Source: Bacteroidota bacterium
GTDB taxonomy: Bacteria; Bacteroidota; Bacteroidia; Cytophagales; Cyclobacteriaceae
Direction: 5' to 3'
Assembly (NCBI GenBank): GCA_003242315.1
Contig: QGUY01000205.1
Coordinates: forward strand, 1-7,216
DNA length: 7,216 nucleotides
The notes under the pieces are model-generated. The model had not been told where the DNA came from, searched no databases, and was given only the letters and a program-made list of their open reading frames with translations. Below, piece by piece: positions 1 to 5,933 of this stretch. Within the stretch, counting starts at the first letter, position 1. Every line of letters begins with the position of its first letter. The translations under genes were made by a program, and so were the position numbers.

Positions 1-459
1 TTAGGACGGTTTCTGTGGCTCGGGGATGTGTAAAAAGGACAAGGCGACATATTCGAGCGGATTAGGCTCGTACACGAATGCACGCGCGGTCTTGGTTGAG
101 TCGGGCGTGCAAAGCACCGTATACTTCTTGTCGGGAGCGATCTTCCGAACATCAAAGACATTCTTGGACACCATCGACAACTGGTGAATAAGACTTGCCG
201 GAACGTTGTAGCTCGCGAGGATGTCTCCCAGGAACTGGTTGCGCTTGATCTTGTCTTCGATTACCACCAGGTCGTCCACGAACATTCCGTACAGAATCGT
301 GGGCTCCTTGATTTCAATATCAATGTGCAGGGAATCCGCATCGGTGTCTCCCATTGCCTCGGAAAGCAAATCCGTTTTCGACCCGAGGGCAACGGCAAGA
401 ACAACAGCAATACAAAAAGTGGCAGCGGAAATAAGAAGCTGGATCGGCAGTCTTTTCAT
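1..459 (-). CDS. Truncated N-terminal part of a membrane-anchored M23-family peptidoglycan metallopeptidase
   Basis: The 152-residue reading frame starts at ATG (459-457) and stops at TAA (3-1). Residues about 5-27 form one hydrophobic segment, a signal anchor or uncleaved signal peptide. Residues about 56-140 resemble the OapA/Csd3-like N-terminal domain that precedes the catalytic domain in Bacteroidota M23 peptidases: a 'KRNQFLGDILASYNV' stretch near 72-86, 'FDVRKIAPDKKYTVL' near 102-116 and 'FVYEPNPLEYV' near 128-138. Family members are about 400-430 residues long and carry zinc-binding HxxxD and HxH motifs in the C-terminal half; none of that is present here, because the frame ends just after the N-terminal domain. 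So this is either a gene broken by a frameshift or nonsense change, or an artefact at a sequence end; the rest would lie left of position 1. The intact protein would trim peptidoglycan cross-links in the periplasm. The family assignment is by recognition, without a search, and the fragment alone would have no peptidase activity. Confidence 0.6.
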   Translation of the reverse strand: MKRLPIQLLISAATFCIAVVLAVALGSKTDLLSEAMGDTDADSLHIDIEIKEPTILYGMFVDDLVVIEDKIKRNQFLGDILASYNVPASLIHQLSMVSKNVFDVRKIAPDKKYTVLCTPDSTKTARAFVYEPNPLEYVALSFLHIPEPQKPS

Positions 460-497
460 GAAAGAGGTCTTACAAAATCAAAAAATAATTAAGGCCA

Positions 498-505
498 CAA
501 AGTTA
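498..505 (-). promoter_or_regulatory. Putative Bacteroidota -7 promoter box for the M23 gene
   Basis: On the minus strand these bases read TAACTTTG, an exact match to the Bacteroidota -7 consensus TAnnTTTG. The box ends 38 bases upstream of the ATG at 459, giving an inferred leader of about 30 bases. No clear TTG-type -33 element is visible at the expected distance. It lies in the AT-rich 195-base gap between this gene and dsbD. Confidence 0.5.
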
Positions 506-546
506 GCATCCCGGCTGTATTTGTTGGCTCGCAGTAATATTAGTCT

Positions 547-562
547 AAAAAATTCAAAAAAA
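547..562. other. Two A-tracts one helical turn apart in the dsbD/M23 gap
   Basis: The plus strand carries A6 (547-552) and A7 (556-562), with centres about 10 bases apart, so they are in helical phase. They sit about 45-60 bases upstream of the putative M23-gene -7 box, where a bend or UP-like element could act. Read on the minus strand they are T-runs downstream of dsbD. The sequence pattern is certain; any role is inference. Confidence 0.3.
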
Positions 563-607
563 TAACCACACCTGACCTTCCGGCGCATGTTTCAACGATA
601 AAAGTCA

Positions 608-638
608 CGAACAAAATGTTAAAACCATATCTTGTTCG
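608..638 (-). terminator. Possible weak terminator hairpin after dsbD
   Basis: The arms 608-617 and 629-638 can pair over 10 base pairs, one of them G-T on the minus-strand transcript, around an 11-base loop. It begins 17 bases past the dsbD stop codon. The stem is AT-rich and only a short T4 run follows, after three other bases, so it is a weak candidate for an intrinsic terminator or 3' mRNA-stabilising hairpin. Confidence 0.35.
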
Positions 639-654
639 ATGACACTAGTACCCG

Positions 655-2745
655 TCAATACAATTCACGGTACTTACGCTTACCCGTCTCCAAAAACTCC
701 ACGAAACGCGGCACGCTGCGGTCGTAAGCATAGGGCCAGGCAAGTACGCGCTCGTCTTTACCTACCAGCACGTAGAACGGTTGCGCATTGTTGTCAAGAT
801 TCGTGATCTGCAGGTCGGCGTTCTGTTTGCCGATCGTCTTCTTCACCTTGCCGTCGTGAGTCGACGTGTACCATTTCGATTCAGGAAGCACGGTTTTGTC
901 GTCGACGTACAAGGCCACAATCACGAAGTCGTTCCTCAGCCGTTCGAGCACCTGGGGATCGGACCATACCACCGCCTCCATTTCACGGCAGTTGGTACAG
1001 CCGTGCCCGGTAAAGTCAATGAACAATGGTTTATCAAGCTCCCTGGCGCATTTAATGGCCTGGTCATAATCGAAGTAACCTGTAAGACCATGCGGCAGGT
1101 GGAGAAAATCGGCGTACAGCGGCTCCTCGCAGGCAGGATCCGGACTGGCTGATCCGGTACGCTGCGCCAGGTTAAAATCGTGGGTATACATTGGCGGCAA
1201 ATAACCGGCAAGGGCTTTTAGCGGTGCTCCCCACAGGCCCGGAATTAAATAGATCACGAAGGTAAAAACGCAAATTGAGAGCAACAGGCGCGGAATTCCC
1301 ACTTTTTCGACCGGCGAGTCGCCGGGTAGGCGAATCTTGCCCAGCAGGTAGAATCCCAGGAGACTGAAAATTACAATCCAGAGCGCAATGTTAATATCCC
1401 GGTCCAGCAACCCCCAGTGATAGGCCTGGTCGGCAATGCTGAAAAACTTCAGGGCCAGGGCCAGCTCGAGGAATCCAAGCGTGACTTTCACCGAATTCAG
1501 CCAGCCCCCTGATTTTGGGAGGCTCTTGATGAGTTCGGGAAACATGGCAAAAAATGTGAATGGAAGCGCAAAAGCCAGAGAATAGCAAAACATCACGGCA
1601 ATTGGCTTAATGATTTCCCCACCCGCTGAAAGGAACAACACGCTCCCGACAATAGGCACTGTACAACTGAACGACACCAGCACGAGCGTGGCGGCCATAA
1701 AGAAGATGCCGGTCAATCCTCCCTTTTCCGCCTGTTGGTCGGCCTTGTTCACCAACCTATGCGGTGCCGTAATTTCAAAAAGGCCAAAGAACGAGAGCGC
1801 GAATACTATGAAGATGACAAACACAAAAAGATTCGGCGCCCAGTGTGTGGCCAGCGCATTCAAGCCGTCCGTTCCCAGAAGCACGGCAAACAACGTTCCC
1901 GCCGTGGTGTAAATAGCGATGATGGAAATACCGAACAGCGAGGCCTTGCGAATTCCTTCTGCCCGACTCTGATTATCGCGCAGGAAAAAGGTCACTGTCA
2001 TGGGCACCATCGGGAAAACACAGGGCGTGAGCAATGCGGCAAACCCCGCGAGAAATGCCACGAGCAGCAGCGCGCCAAAAGAACTCGTTCCATATGAAGC
2101 CTCACCTTCCAGGATCGAAGGATCAAGGATAGGGCCGCGGCTTGGACGATCCGCCGAGGGAACTTCTGCAACGGTGGCGCTATCCGCCGAAGGAGGGGTG
2201 ATGTTCTCCACGACAGCTGGTTCCTGGGCGCGGGGTTCCGGTTCTTTCGGGATAGAGGCTGCGGCGCTTCCACTTACGTTGAGTTTGAAATTGAACTCGC
2301 CGTCGAACAGAACGCAGAGACCCTCTGCTTCCGAACAAACCTGCCCTTCGAAGGAGCCCGATATGGTAGAAGCTTCCGGGGAAAGGATTTTCAGAGTCTG
2401 CCGGAACTGCCCGGTGTTCTCAAATATCCTGACATCGCAACCAAAGGTCTTATCGTGCTTGGCTTTATCCCCGGGCGCGCGCAACTTTCCTACGGTCTCA
2501 AAACCGGCAACTTCGTCGAACGTCACCGTCATCGGGATTGGCCCGCAGTCGTAGTCGAAGTCTACCGAGTAGATATACCATCCGGGATCGATAGTGGCAT
2601 TAAATACGAGTTCTACTTCGTCGCCCACCTTGACCTCTGTTGAGGTGATTTCCGTGGTCCAGTTCACCTTCCTAAGTATCTGAGAGGCTGCGGGAACCGC
2701 GGAGCAGCACAGAACGACGAACGCTATCAGGAATCGTTTGTTCAT
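655..2745 (-). CDS. dsbD: Thiol:disulfide interchange protein DsbD
   Basis: This 696-residue inner-membrane protein passes electrons from cytoplasmic thioredoxin to periplasmic thiol proteins. All three DsbD modules are visible. Residues 1-21 look like a Sec signal peptide with likely cleavage after Ser21. Residues about 22-157 form the periplasmic N-terminal domain, with redox cysteines Cys137 and Cys144. A Pro/Glu/Ala-rich linker spans about 160-218. The membrane domain (about 220-515, roughly eight helices) carries 'LTPCVFPMVPMT' with Cys242 and 'SFSCTVPIVGS' with Cys361, the paired membrane cysteines. The C-terminal thioredoxin domain (about 545-696) has 'GHGCTNC', with Cys583 and Cys586 as the CxxC active site. 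All six functional cysteines are present, so the protein should be active. The N-terminal pair is spaced CX6C, against CX5C in E. coli, and there are extra Cys67 and Cys103. The ATG start is supported by the signal peptide directly behind it. It lies 67 bases downstream of lysA on the same strand and shows no TAnnTTTG box, suggesting co-transcription. Confidence 0.95.
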   Translation of the reverse strand: MNKRFLIAFVVLCCSAVPAASQILRKVNWTTEITSTEVKVGDEVELVFNATIDPGWYIYSVDFDYDCGPIPMTVTFDEVAGFETVGKLRAPGDKAKHDKTFGCDVRIFENTGQFRQTLKILSPEASTISGSFEGQVCSEAEGLCVLFDGEFNFKLNVSGSAAASIPKEPEPRAQEPAVVENITPPSADSATVAEVPSADRPSRGPILDPSILEGEASYGTSSFGALLLVAFLAGFAALLTPCVFPMVPMTVTFFLRDNQSRAEGIRKASLFGISIIAIYTTAGTLFAVLLGTDGLNALATHWAPNLFVFVIFIVFALSFFGLFEITAPHRLVNKADQQAEKGGLTGIFFMAATLVLVSFSCTVPIVGSVLFLSAGGEIIKPIAVMFCYSLAFALPFTFFAMFPELIKSLPKSGGWLNSVKVTLGFLELALALKFFSIADQAYHWGLLDRDINIALWIVIFSLLGFYLLGKIRLPGDSPVEKVGIPRLLLSICVFTFVIYLIPGLWGAPLKALAGYLPPMYTHDFNLAQRTGSASPDPACEEPLYADFLHLPHGLTGYFDYDQAIKCARELDKPLFIDFTGHGCTNCREMEAVVWSDPQVLERLRNDFVIVALYVDDKTVLPESKWYTSTHDGKVKKTIGKQNADLQITNLDNNAQPFYVLVGKDERVLAWPYAYDRSVPRFVEFLETGKRKYRELY

Positions 2746-2812
2746 ATCGATATCGGTAGCTTCATAAGAACCCGCCGGGGCTGGCTATAGTTCTGAGCGA
2801 CGAAAGACGCTC

Positions 2813-4045
2813 TCATACGTCTATTTCAATCTGACCGCGAAGAAGGTCGTCAATGGTTTCGCGTTTCCGGATAAGCTTTGCCTCGCCGTTGATCACCATT
2901 ACCTCCGCAGGTCGAAGTCGTGAATTGTAGTTCGAAGCCATTGAATAGCCGTAAGCGCCGGCATTGAGGATCGCGATAGTGTCACCCTCGCGCACTTCGT
3001 TGAGCTTCCTGTCTGCGCCAAACGTGTCTGTCTCACAGATATATCCGACAACGGTATAAAGCCGCTTCGATCCCGTCGGGTTGGAGACATTGATGATATG
3101 ATGGTACGCGTCATACATCATTGGACGCACCAGATGGTTGAAGCCCGAGTTCAATCCCACGAAGGTGACGCTCGGTGTTGCCTTCACAACATTTGCGCGT
3201 GCGAAGAGGATACCTGCCTCGCTTACGATGTACTTACCCGGTTCAATCCACAGTTCCAGCTTGCGACCGTATTGCTCACAAAATTCAGCAAACGCTTTGC
3301 TCAATCGAAGCCCGAGGTCGTAGATGTTCGTGGTGATGTCTCCTTCCTTATACGCAACCTTGAACCCGCTGCCGAAGTCGAGGAAACGCAGGTCAGGGAA
3401 ATCGCGGGCGACGCCGAAAAGAATGTCGGCCATCTTCAGGAAAATGTCCGTCTCCGAAATATCCGATCCGGTATGCACATGGAGACCGTTGACTTTGATG
3501 CCGTACTTGTAAACCGTCTCCATGATACGCGGCAGCTGATAGATCGATATACCGAACTTGGAGTTACTGTGTCCTGTTGAAATCTTGTAATTACCTCCGG
3601 CGAGAATATGCGGATTGAGTCGTACGCCGCAGGGGTAATCGGAGCCGTATGTCTCACCGAACTTCATCAGTGATGAGAGGTTATCGAGGTTCACCGAGAC
3701 ACCCAGCTTTACCGCCTCGCGTATCTCGTCAAAGCCGACACAGTTCGGTGTGTACATGATCTCGGAAGGCTTGAATCCTGCTCCGATAGCAATCTGCACT
3801 TCTTCTATCGACACAGCGTCAATACCCGCTCCGTGCTTTCTCAGCAGCTTTAATACGGACACATTCGTCAGTGCCTTAGCGGCATACTTTATACGAACGT
3901 CCGCCCCGGAGAAGGCGCCCTTGAGCGTCTTAAGCTGGTTGATGATCTTGTCGGCATCATAAACGTATAATGGAGTTCCGAACTCGCGGCAGATGTCCTC
4001 CACCGGAATTTTCTGTATCACATAGTTATAATCCACTAACTCCAT
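2813..4045 (-). CDS. lysA: Diaminopimelate decarboxylase LysA
   Basis: This is a 410-residue PLP-dependent fold-type III decarboxylase that converts meso-diaminopimelate to L-lysine and CO2 in the cytoplasm, the last step of lysine synthesis. The N-terminal alanine-racemase-like barrel carries 'KYAAKALTN', with Lys57 as the expected PLP Schiff-base lysine, 'HSNSKFGIS' near 159-167, 'GLHVHTGSD' with His189 and His191, 'FGSGF' near 224-228 for phosphate binding, and 'EPGKY' at 268-272. The C-terminal beta domain carries 'CETD' (337-340), whose Cys-Glu pair contributes to the active site across the dimer, then 'GAYGYSM' with Tyr365 and 'RPAEV' near 378-382. Length and motifs match the complete family. 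The start gives the usual short lead-in before 'GTPLYVYD'. A -7 promoter box lies 19 bases upstream of the start. The gene is divergent from the hydrolase and probably co-transcribed with dsbD. The enzyme also controls how much diaminopimelate remains for peptidoglycan. No frameshift is seen. Confidence 0.96.
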   Translation of the reverse strand: MELVDYNYVIQKIPVEDICREFGTPLYVYDADKIINQLKTLKGAFSGADVRIKYAAKALTNVSVLKLLRKHGAGIDAVSIEEVQIAIGAGFKPSEIMYTPNCVGFDEIREAVKLGVSVNLDNLSSLMKFGETYGSDYPCGVRLNPHILAGGNYKISTGHSNSKFGISIYQLPRIMETVYKYGIKVNGLHVHTGSDISETDIFLKMADILFGVARDFPDLRFLDFGSGFKVAYKEGDITTNIYDLGLRLSKAFAEFCEQYGRKLELWIEPGKYIVSEAGILFARANVVKATPSVTFVGLNSGFNHLVRPMMYDAYHHIINVSNPTGSKRLYTVVGYICETDTFGADRKLNEVREGDTIAILNAGAYGYSMASNYNSRLRPAEVMVINGEAKLIRKRETIDDLLRGQIEIDV

Positions 4046-4064
4046 AGTACGCTTGATAAAAGGC

Positions 4065-4072
4065 CAAATATA
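4065..4072 (-). promoter_or_regulatory. Putative -7 promoter box for lysA
   Basis: Read on the minus strand this is TATATTTG, an exact TAnnTTTG match. Its downstream edge is 19 bases from the lysA ATG, so the inferred leader is only about 12-15 bases. No clear -33 TTG is seen; the place where it should sit (about 4090-4096) is close to the divergent hydrolase promoter. No Shine-Dalgarno sequence is present. Confidence 0.55.
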
Positions 4073-4099
4073 CCAATGCCCGAAATTAATTTTCAGTCT

Positions 4100-4107
4100 T
4101 ACCTTTG
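4100..4107 (+). promoter_or_regulatory. Putative -7 promoter box for the hydrolase gene, nearly abutting its start codon
   Basis: TACCTTTG is an exact TAnnTTTG match, and only four bases separate it from the ATG at 4112. With the usual distance from this box to the first transcribed base, the mRNA would begin at or next to the start codon, so translation would be leaderless or nearly so. No -33 TTG is evident. Confidence 0.5.
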
Positions 4108-4111
4108 AACT

Positions 4112-4885
4112 ATGAAATTATTTTATCGGGAAGAGGGTAGTGATGGGCCTGCGCTTGTAATCCTGCACGGCCTCTTCGGCTCTTCAGACAATTGGCTTCC
4201 CCAGGCGAAGATGTTCGCCGAAGATTTTCACGTATACCTTGTAGACCTACGCAATCACGGACAGTCACCGCATAGTGATGAATTCAATTACGATGTCATG
4301 GCTGATGACGTGGCGGAACTCATCGACGCTGAAGGTATTTCGTCGCCCATACTGCTCGGTCATTCCATGGGTGGAAAAACTGCCATGACTTTGGCACTCC
4401 GAAATCCTCAGCTTCCGTCGGCCCTCGTTGTTATCGACATAGCGCCGCGACGTTACCCGGATCAGCATGACAGGATCGTTGAGGGCTTGCTTGCACTTCG
4501 CCTTGCTGACCTGAAGTCCCGGCAGGATGCCGACGAGGCCCTGTCCCCGTACGTACCTGAACCGCCCGTGCGCCAGTTCCTGCTGAAAAATCTCAAACGG
4601 GAGCCGGCCGGGGGTTTTGCCTGGAAAATGAACCTGGACACCATTTCCAGCAATATTTCGGAGGTGAGCAAGGCGGTGGGAGATAGCTCAGTCTATTCCG
4701 GACCGACGCTTTTTGTCCGCGGAGCCAGGTCGAGTTACGTAACAGACGACGATCTGAAAGATATTCGCAAACACTTCCCCGGAGCCCGACTGGAAACGCT
4801 TGACACCGGACATTGGGTACAGGCGGAAAAGCCCCGGGAGTTGGTCGACCTGGTCAGGGCATTCATTAAGAACGAACTGAAGTAG
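4112..4885 (+). CDS. Alpha/beta hydrolase, YbfF/ABHD11-type esterase
   Basis: This 257-residue protein has a complete alpha/beta-hydrolase layout. It shows 'LHGLFGSSDNW' (19-28, oxyanion-hole region), 'DLRNHGQSP' (45-53), the nucleophile elbow 'GHSMGG' with Ser85 (83-88), 'VIDIAP' with Asp109 as the likely acid, and 'GHWVQAEKP' with His234 as the general base. The HGLFGSSDNW, DLRNHGxSP and DIAPxxY signatures are those of the YbfF family (E. coli YbfF is about 254 residues; mitochondrial ABHD11 is related). Members hydrolyse short-chain esters or thioesters in vitro, but the physiological substrate in Bacteroidota is not settled. There is no signal peptide or membrane helix, so it is cytoplasmic. 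The start is supported by family alignment and by the promoter box four bases upstream. It is divergent from lysA and converges on the DUF2905 gene with 11 bases between stops. The triad assignment is by motif position; His234 and Ser85 are firm, Asp109 less so. Confidence 0.9.
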   Translation: MKLFYREEGSDGPALVILHGLFGSSDNWLPQAKMFAEDFHVYLVDLRNHGQSPHSDEFNYDVMADDVAELIDAEGISSPILLGHSMGGKTAMTLALRNPQLPSALVVIDIAPRRYPDQHDRIVEGLLALRLADLKSRQDADEALSPYVPEPPVRQFLLKNLKREPAGGFAWKMNLDTISSNISEVSKAVGDSSVYSGPTLFVRGARSSYVTDDDLKDIRKHFPGARLETLDTGHWVQAEKPRELVDLVRAFIKNELK

Positions 4886-4896
4886 TACAATAGGCC

Positions 4897-5115
4897 CTAA
4901 TGGCGAAAGCGGTTGATAAGGTATAGGATCAGCGTGAGGAGGATGCTCAACAGTATGCTTGTTGTGATGGGGATGTACAGTCGGAAATTTTCTTTTTCAA
5001 CAACAATATCGCCGGGCAGACGTCCAAACCATCCCAGCTTATCCGAATAATGAAAGATCAGGCCGGCAACCAGGAGCACTCCGCCAATAAGCAGCAGTAT
5101 CTTGCCCATCCCCAT
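4897..5115 (-). CDS. DUF2905 family small membrane protein
   Basis: From the ATG at 5115 this gives 72 residues; a second ATG two codons on (5109, 'MGKILL') gives 70 and matches how many relatives begin. The frame can also be extended two codons to a TTG at 5121, which is less likely. The protein has two hydrophobic helices, roughly residues 5-22 and 49-68, joined by a short conserved loop containing 'GRLPGDI' and 'EKENF', with a basic C-terminus. That architecture and loop are the hallmark of DUF2905 (about 65-75 residues), a widespread bacterial family of unknown function; inner-membrane location is inferred from the helices. The start lies 20 bases from the divergent methyltransferase start, so its promoter must fall within or right beside that gene; I see no TAnnTTTG box for it. 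It ends 11 bases from the convergent hydrolase stop, with no hairpin terminator between them. Confidence 0.87.
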   Translation of the reverse strand: MGMGKILLLIGGVLLVAGLIFHYSDKLGWFGRLPGDIVVEKENFRLYIPITTSILLSILLTLILYLINRFRH

Positions 5116-5122
5116 AATCAAC

Positions 5123-5130
5123 TAACTTTT
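5123..5130 (+). promoter_or_regulatory. Putative near-consensus -7 promoter box for the methyltransferase gene
   Basis: TAACTTTT matches TAnnTTTG at five of six fixed positions, and five bases separate it from the ATG at 5136. The arrangement copies that in front of the hydrolase and again predicts an mRNA that starts at or beside the start codon. It lies in the 20-base gap between divergent starts. Confidence 0.35.
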
Positions 5131-5135
5131 CGTCA

Positions 5136-5861
5136 ATGAATAACCGCGGTAAGTTGTACCTGATTCCAACGGTCATCGCGGACAATACCGCTGACAAAGT
5201 TATACCGATTCAGGTTAAGGACGCGCTTCGGTCCTTACGTCATTTTCTCGCCGAAGACATCCGCACGGCGCGACGTTATCTGGCAAGCCTCAAAATTTAT
5301 GACACGGTAGAAAGTCTGACGTTCGAGCGGCTGGACAAGAACACATCCTACGACGACTTGCGGGAAATCTTTCAGCCAATATTCGATGGTCACTCGATGG
5401 GTGTCTTGTCGGAGTCGGGCTGTCCGGGCATTGCCGACCCAGGTGCCCTCGCGGTGCACTTCGCTCACGAGCATGAGATCGAAGTGGTTCCGCTCGTAGG
5501 GCCATCATCCATACTGCTGGCCCTCATGGCTTCAGGATTGAACGGCCAGCACTTTACGTTTCACGGATATCTTCCGGTCGAAACCCGCGAGGGAGCACGC
5601 ATCATTCGGGAGTTGGAAAAAGAATCCCGACGCTCCAGGCAAACCCATATATTCATAGAGACTCCCTATCGCAACAATCGATTGCTCAAGAACCTGCTGT
5701 CAACACTTAACGAGGAGACATACCTTTGCGTGGCCTCCGATCTTACAGGGTCGTCGGAATGGATTCGCACGGCTACAGTGGGGCAGTGGAGAAAGAATCC
5801 GCCGGAATTGCCCCGGCAGCCGGCTGTCTTCTTAATGAATGCGTTCGTTGCAAAGCAATAA
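5136..5861 (+). CDS. SAM-dependent methyltransferase, tetrapyrrole-methylase fold, RsmI-like paralog
   Basis: This is a 241-residue cytoplasmic protein related to RsmI, the 16S rRNA C1402 ribose methyltransferase. Shared features are an N-terminal 'KLYLIPT' strand (6-12), 'AEDIRTARR' (39-47) where RsmI has an AEDTR motif, 'SGCPGIADPG' (94-103) for SAM binding, 'VPLVGPSS' (118-125), the 'FHGYLP' turn (142-147) and 'FIETPYRN' (173-180) where RsmI has F-Y-E-S-P-H-R. It departs from true RsmI at the N-terminus: the conserved TPIGNL motif is replaced by 'TVIADN'. It also lacks the C-terminal extension of longer RsmI proteins. It matches the second, shorter Bacteroidota group usually annotated only as 'SAM-dependent methyltransferase', which coexists with a bona fide RsmI; its substrate is not established, and 2'-O-methylation of rRNA is only one possibility. 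The start is fixed by the family N-terminus. metK follows 112 bases downstream on the same strand, but with its own promoter. Confidence 0.88.
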   Translation: MNNRGKLYLIPTVIADNTADKVIPIQVKDALRSLRHFLAEDIRTARRYLASLKIYDTVESLTFERLDKNTSYDDLREIFQPIFDGHSMGVLSESGCPGIADPGALAVHFAHEHEIEVVPLVGPSSILLALMASGLNGQHFTFHGYLPVETREGARIIRELEKESRRSRQTHIFIETPYRNNRLLKNLLSTLNEETYLCVASDLTGSSEWIRTATVGQWRKNPPELPRQPAVFLMNAFVAKQ

Positions 5862-5870
5862 CAACGGTCA

Positions 5871-5909
5871 TCGAAAATCGGATTGCGACGCAACTTCCAT
5901 CATTTTCGA
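5871..5909. repeat. Nested inverted repeat between the methyltransferase gene and metK
   Basis: TCGAAAAT (5871-5878) and ATTTTCGA (5902-5909) are perfect 8-base inverted arms separated by 23 bases. Inside the spacer lies a second perfect palindromic element, TTGCG-A-CGCAA (5883-5893). It begins nine bases after the methyltransferase stop. The right arm covers the place where the metK -33 element should sit (5903-5908, TTTTCG). There is no T-run after it, so a classical terminator is unlikely; a regulator-binding site or mRNA 3'-end hairpin is possible. Confidence 0.4.
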
Positions 5910-5925
5910 ATTAGGACAATTAGCC

Positions 5926-5933
5926 TAAATTTG
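5926..5933 (+). promoter_or_regulatory. Putative -7 promoter box for metK
   Basis: TAAATTTG is an exact TAnnTTTG match. TTTTCG at 5903-5908 lies 17 bases before it and may serve as a degenerate -33 element. The inferred 5' leader is about 35-40 bases (to 5973), which is too short for any known SAM riboswitch, and it has no Shine-Dalgarno sequence. Confidence 0.55.

Noticed and set aside
184..565. Two overlapping plus-strand open frames of 102 and 114 codons
   Set aside because: Most of their length is antisense to the M23 fragment, and neither shows a motif or an upstream TAnnTTTG box.
2000..2554. 184-codon plus-strand open frame
   Set aside because: It lies wholly antisense to dsbD, whose frame carries clear domains and all redox cysteines; the antisense product shows no recognisable motif.
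2795..2812. Hairpin right after the lysA stop codon, considered as a lysA terminator
   Set aside because: The perfect stem is only 5 base pairs with an 8-base loop, and no T-run follows on the minus strand.
3098..3580. 160-codon plus-strand open frame
   Set aside because: It is antisense to the catalytic core of lysA and resembles no known family.
4886..4896. Bidirectional terminator between the convergent hydrolase and DUF2905 genes
   Set aside because: The gap is 11 bases; the only symmetry is the tiny TAGG/CCTA at 4891-4899, with no usable stem or T-run.
5116..5121. TTG at 5121 as start of the DUF2905 gene
   Set aside because: Two ATG codons follow within four codons, and family members typically begin at the MGKIL position; a TTG start is unnecessary.
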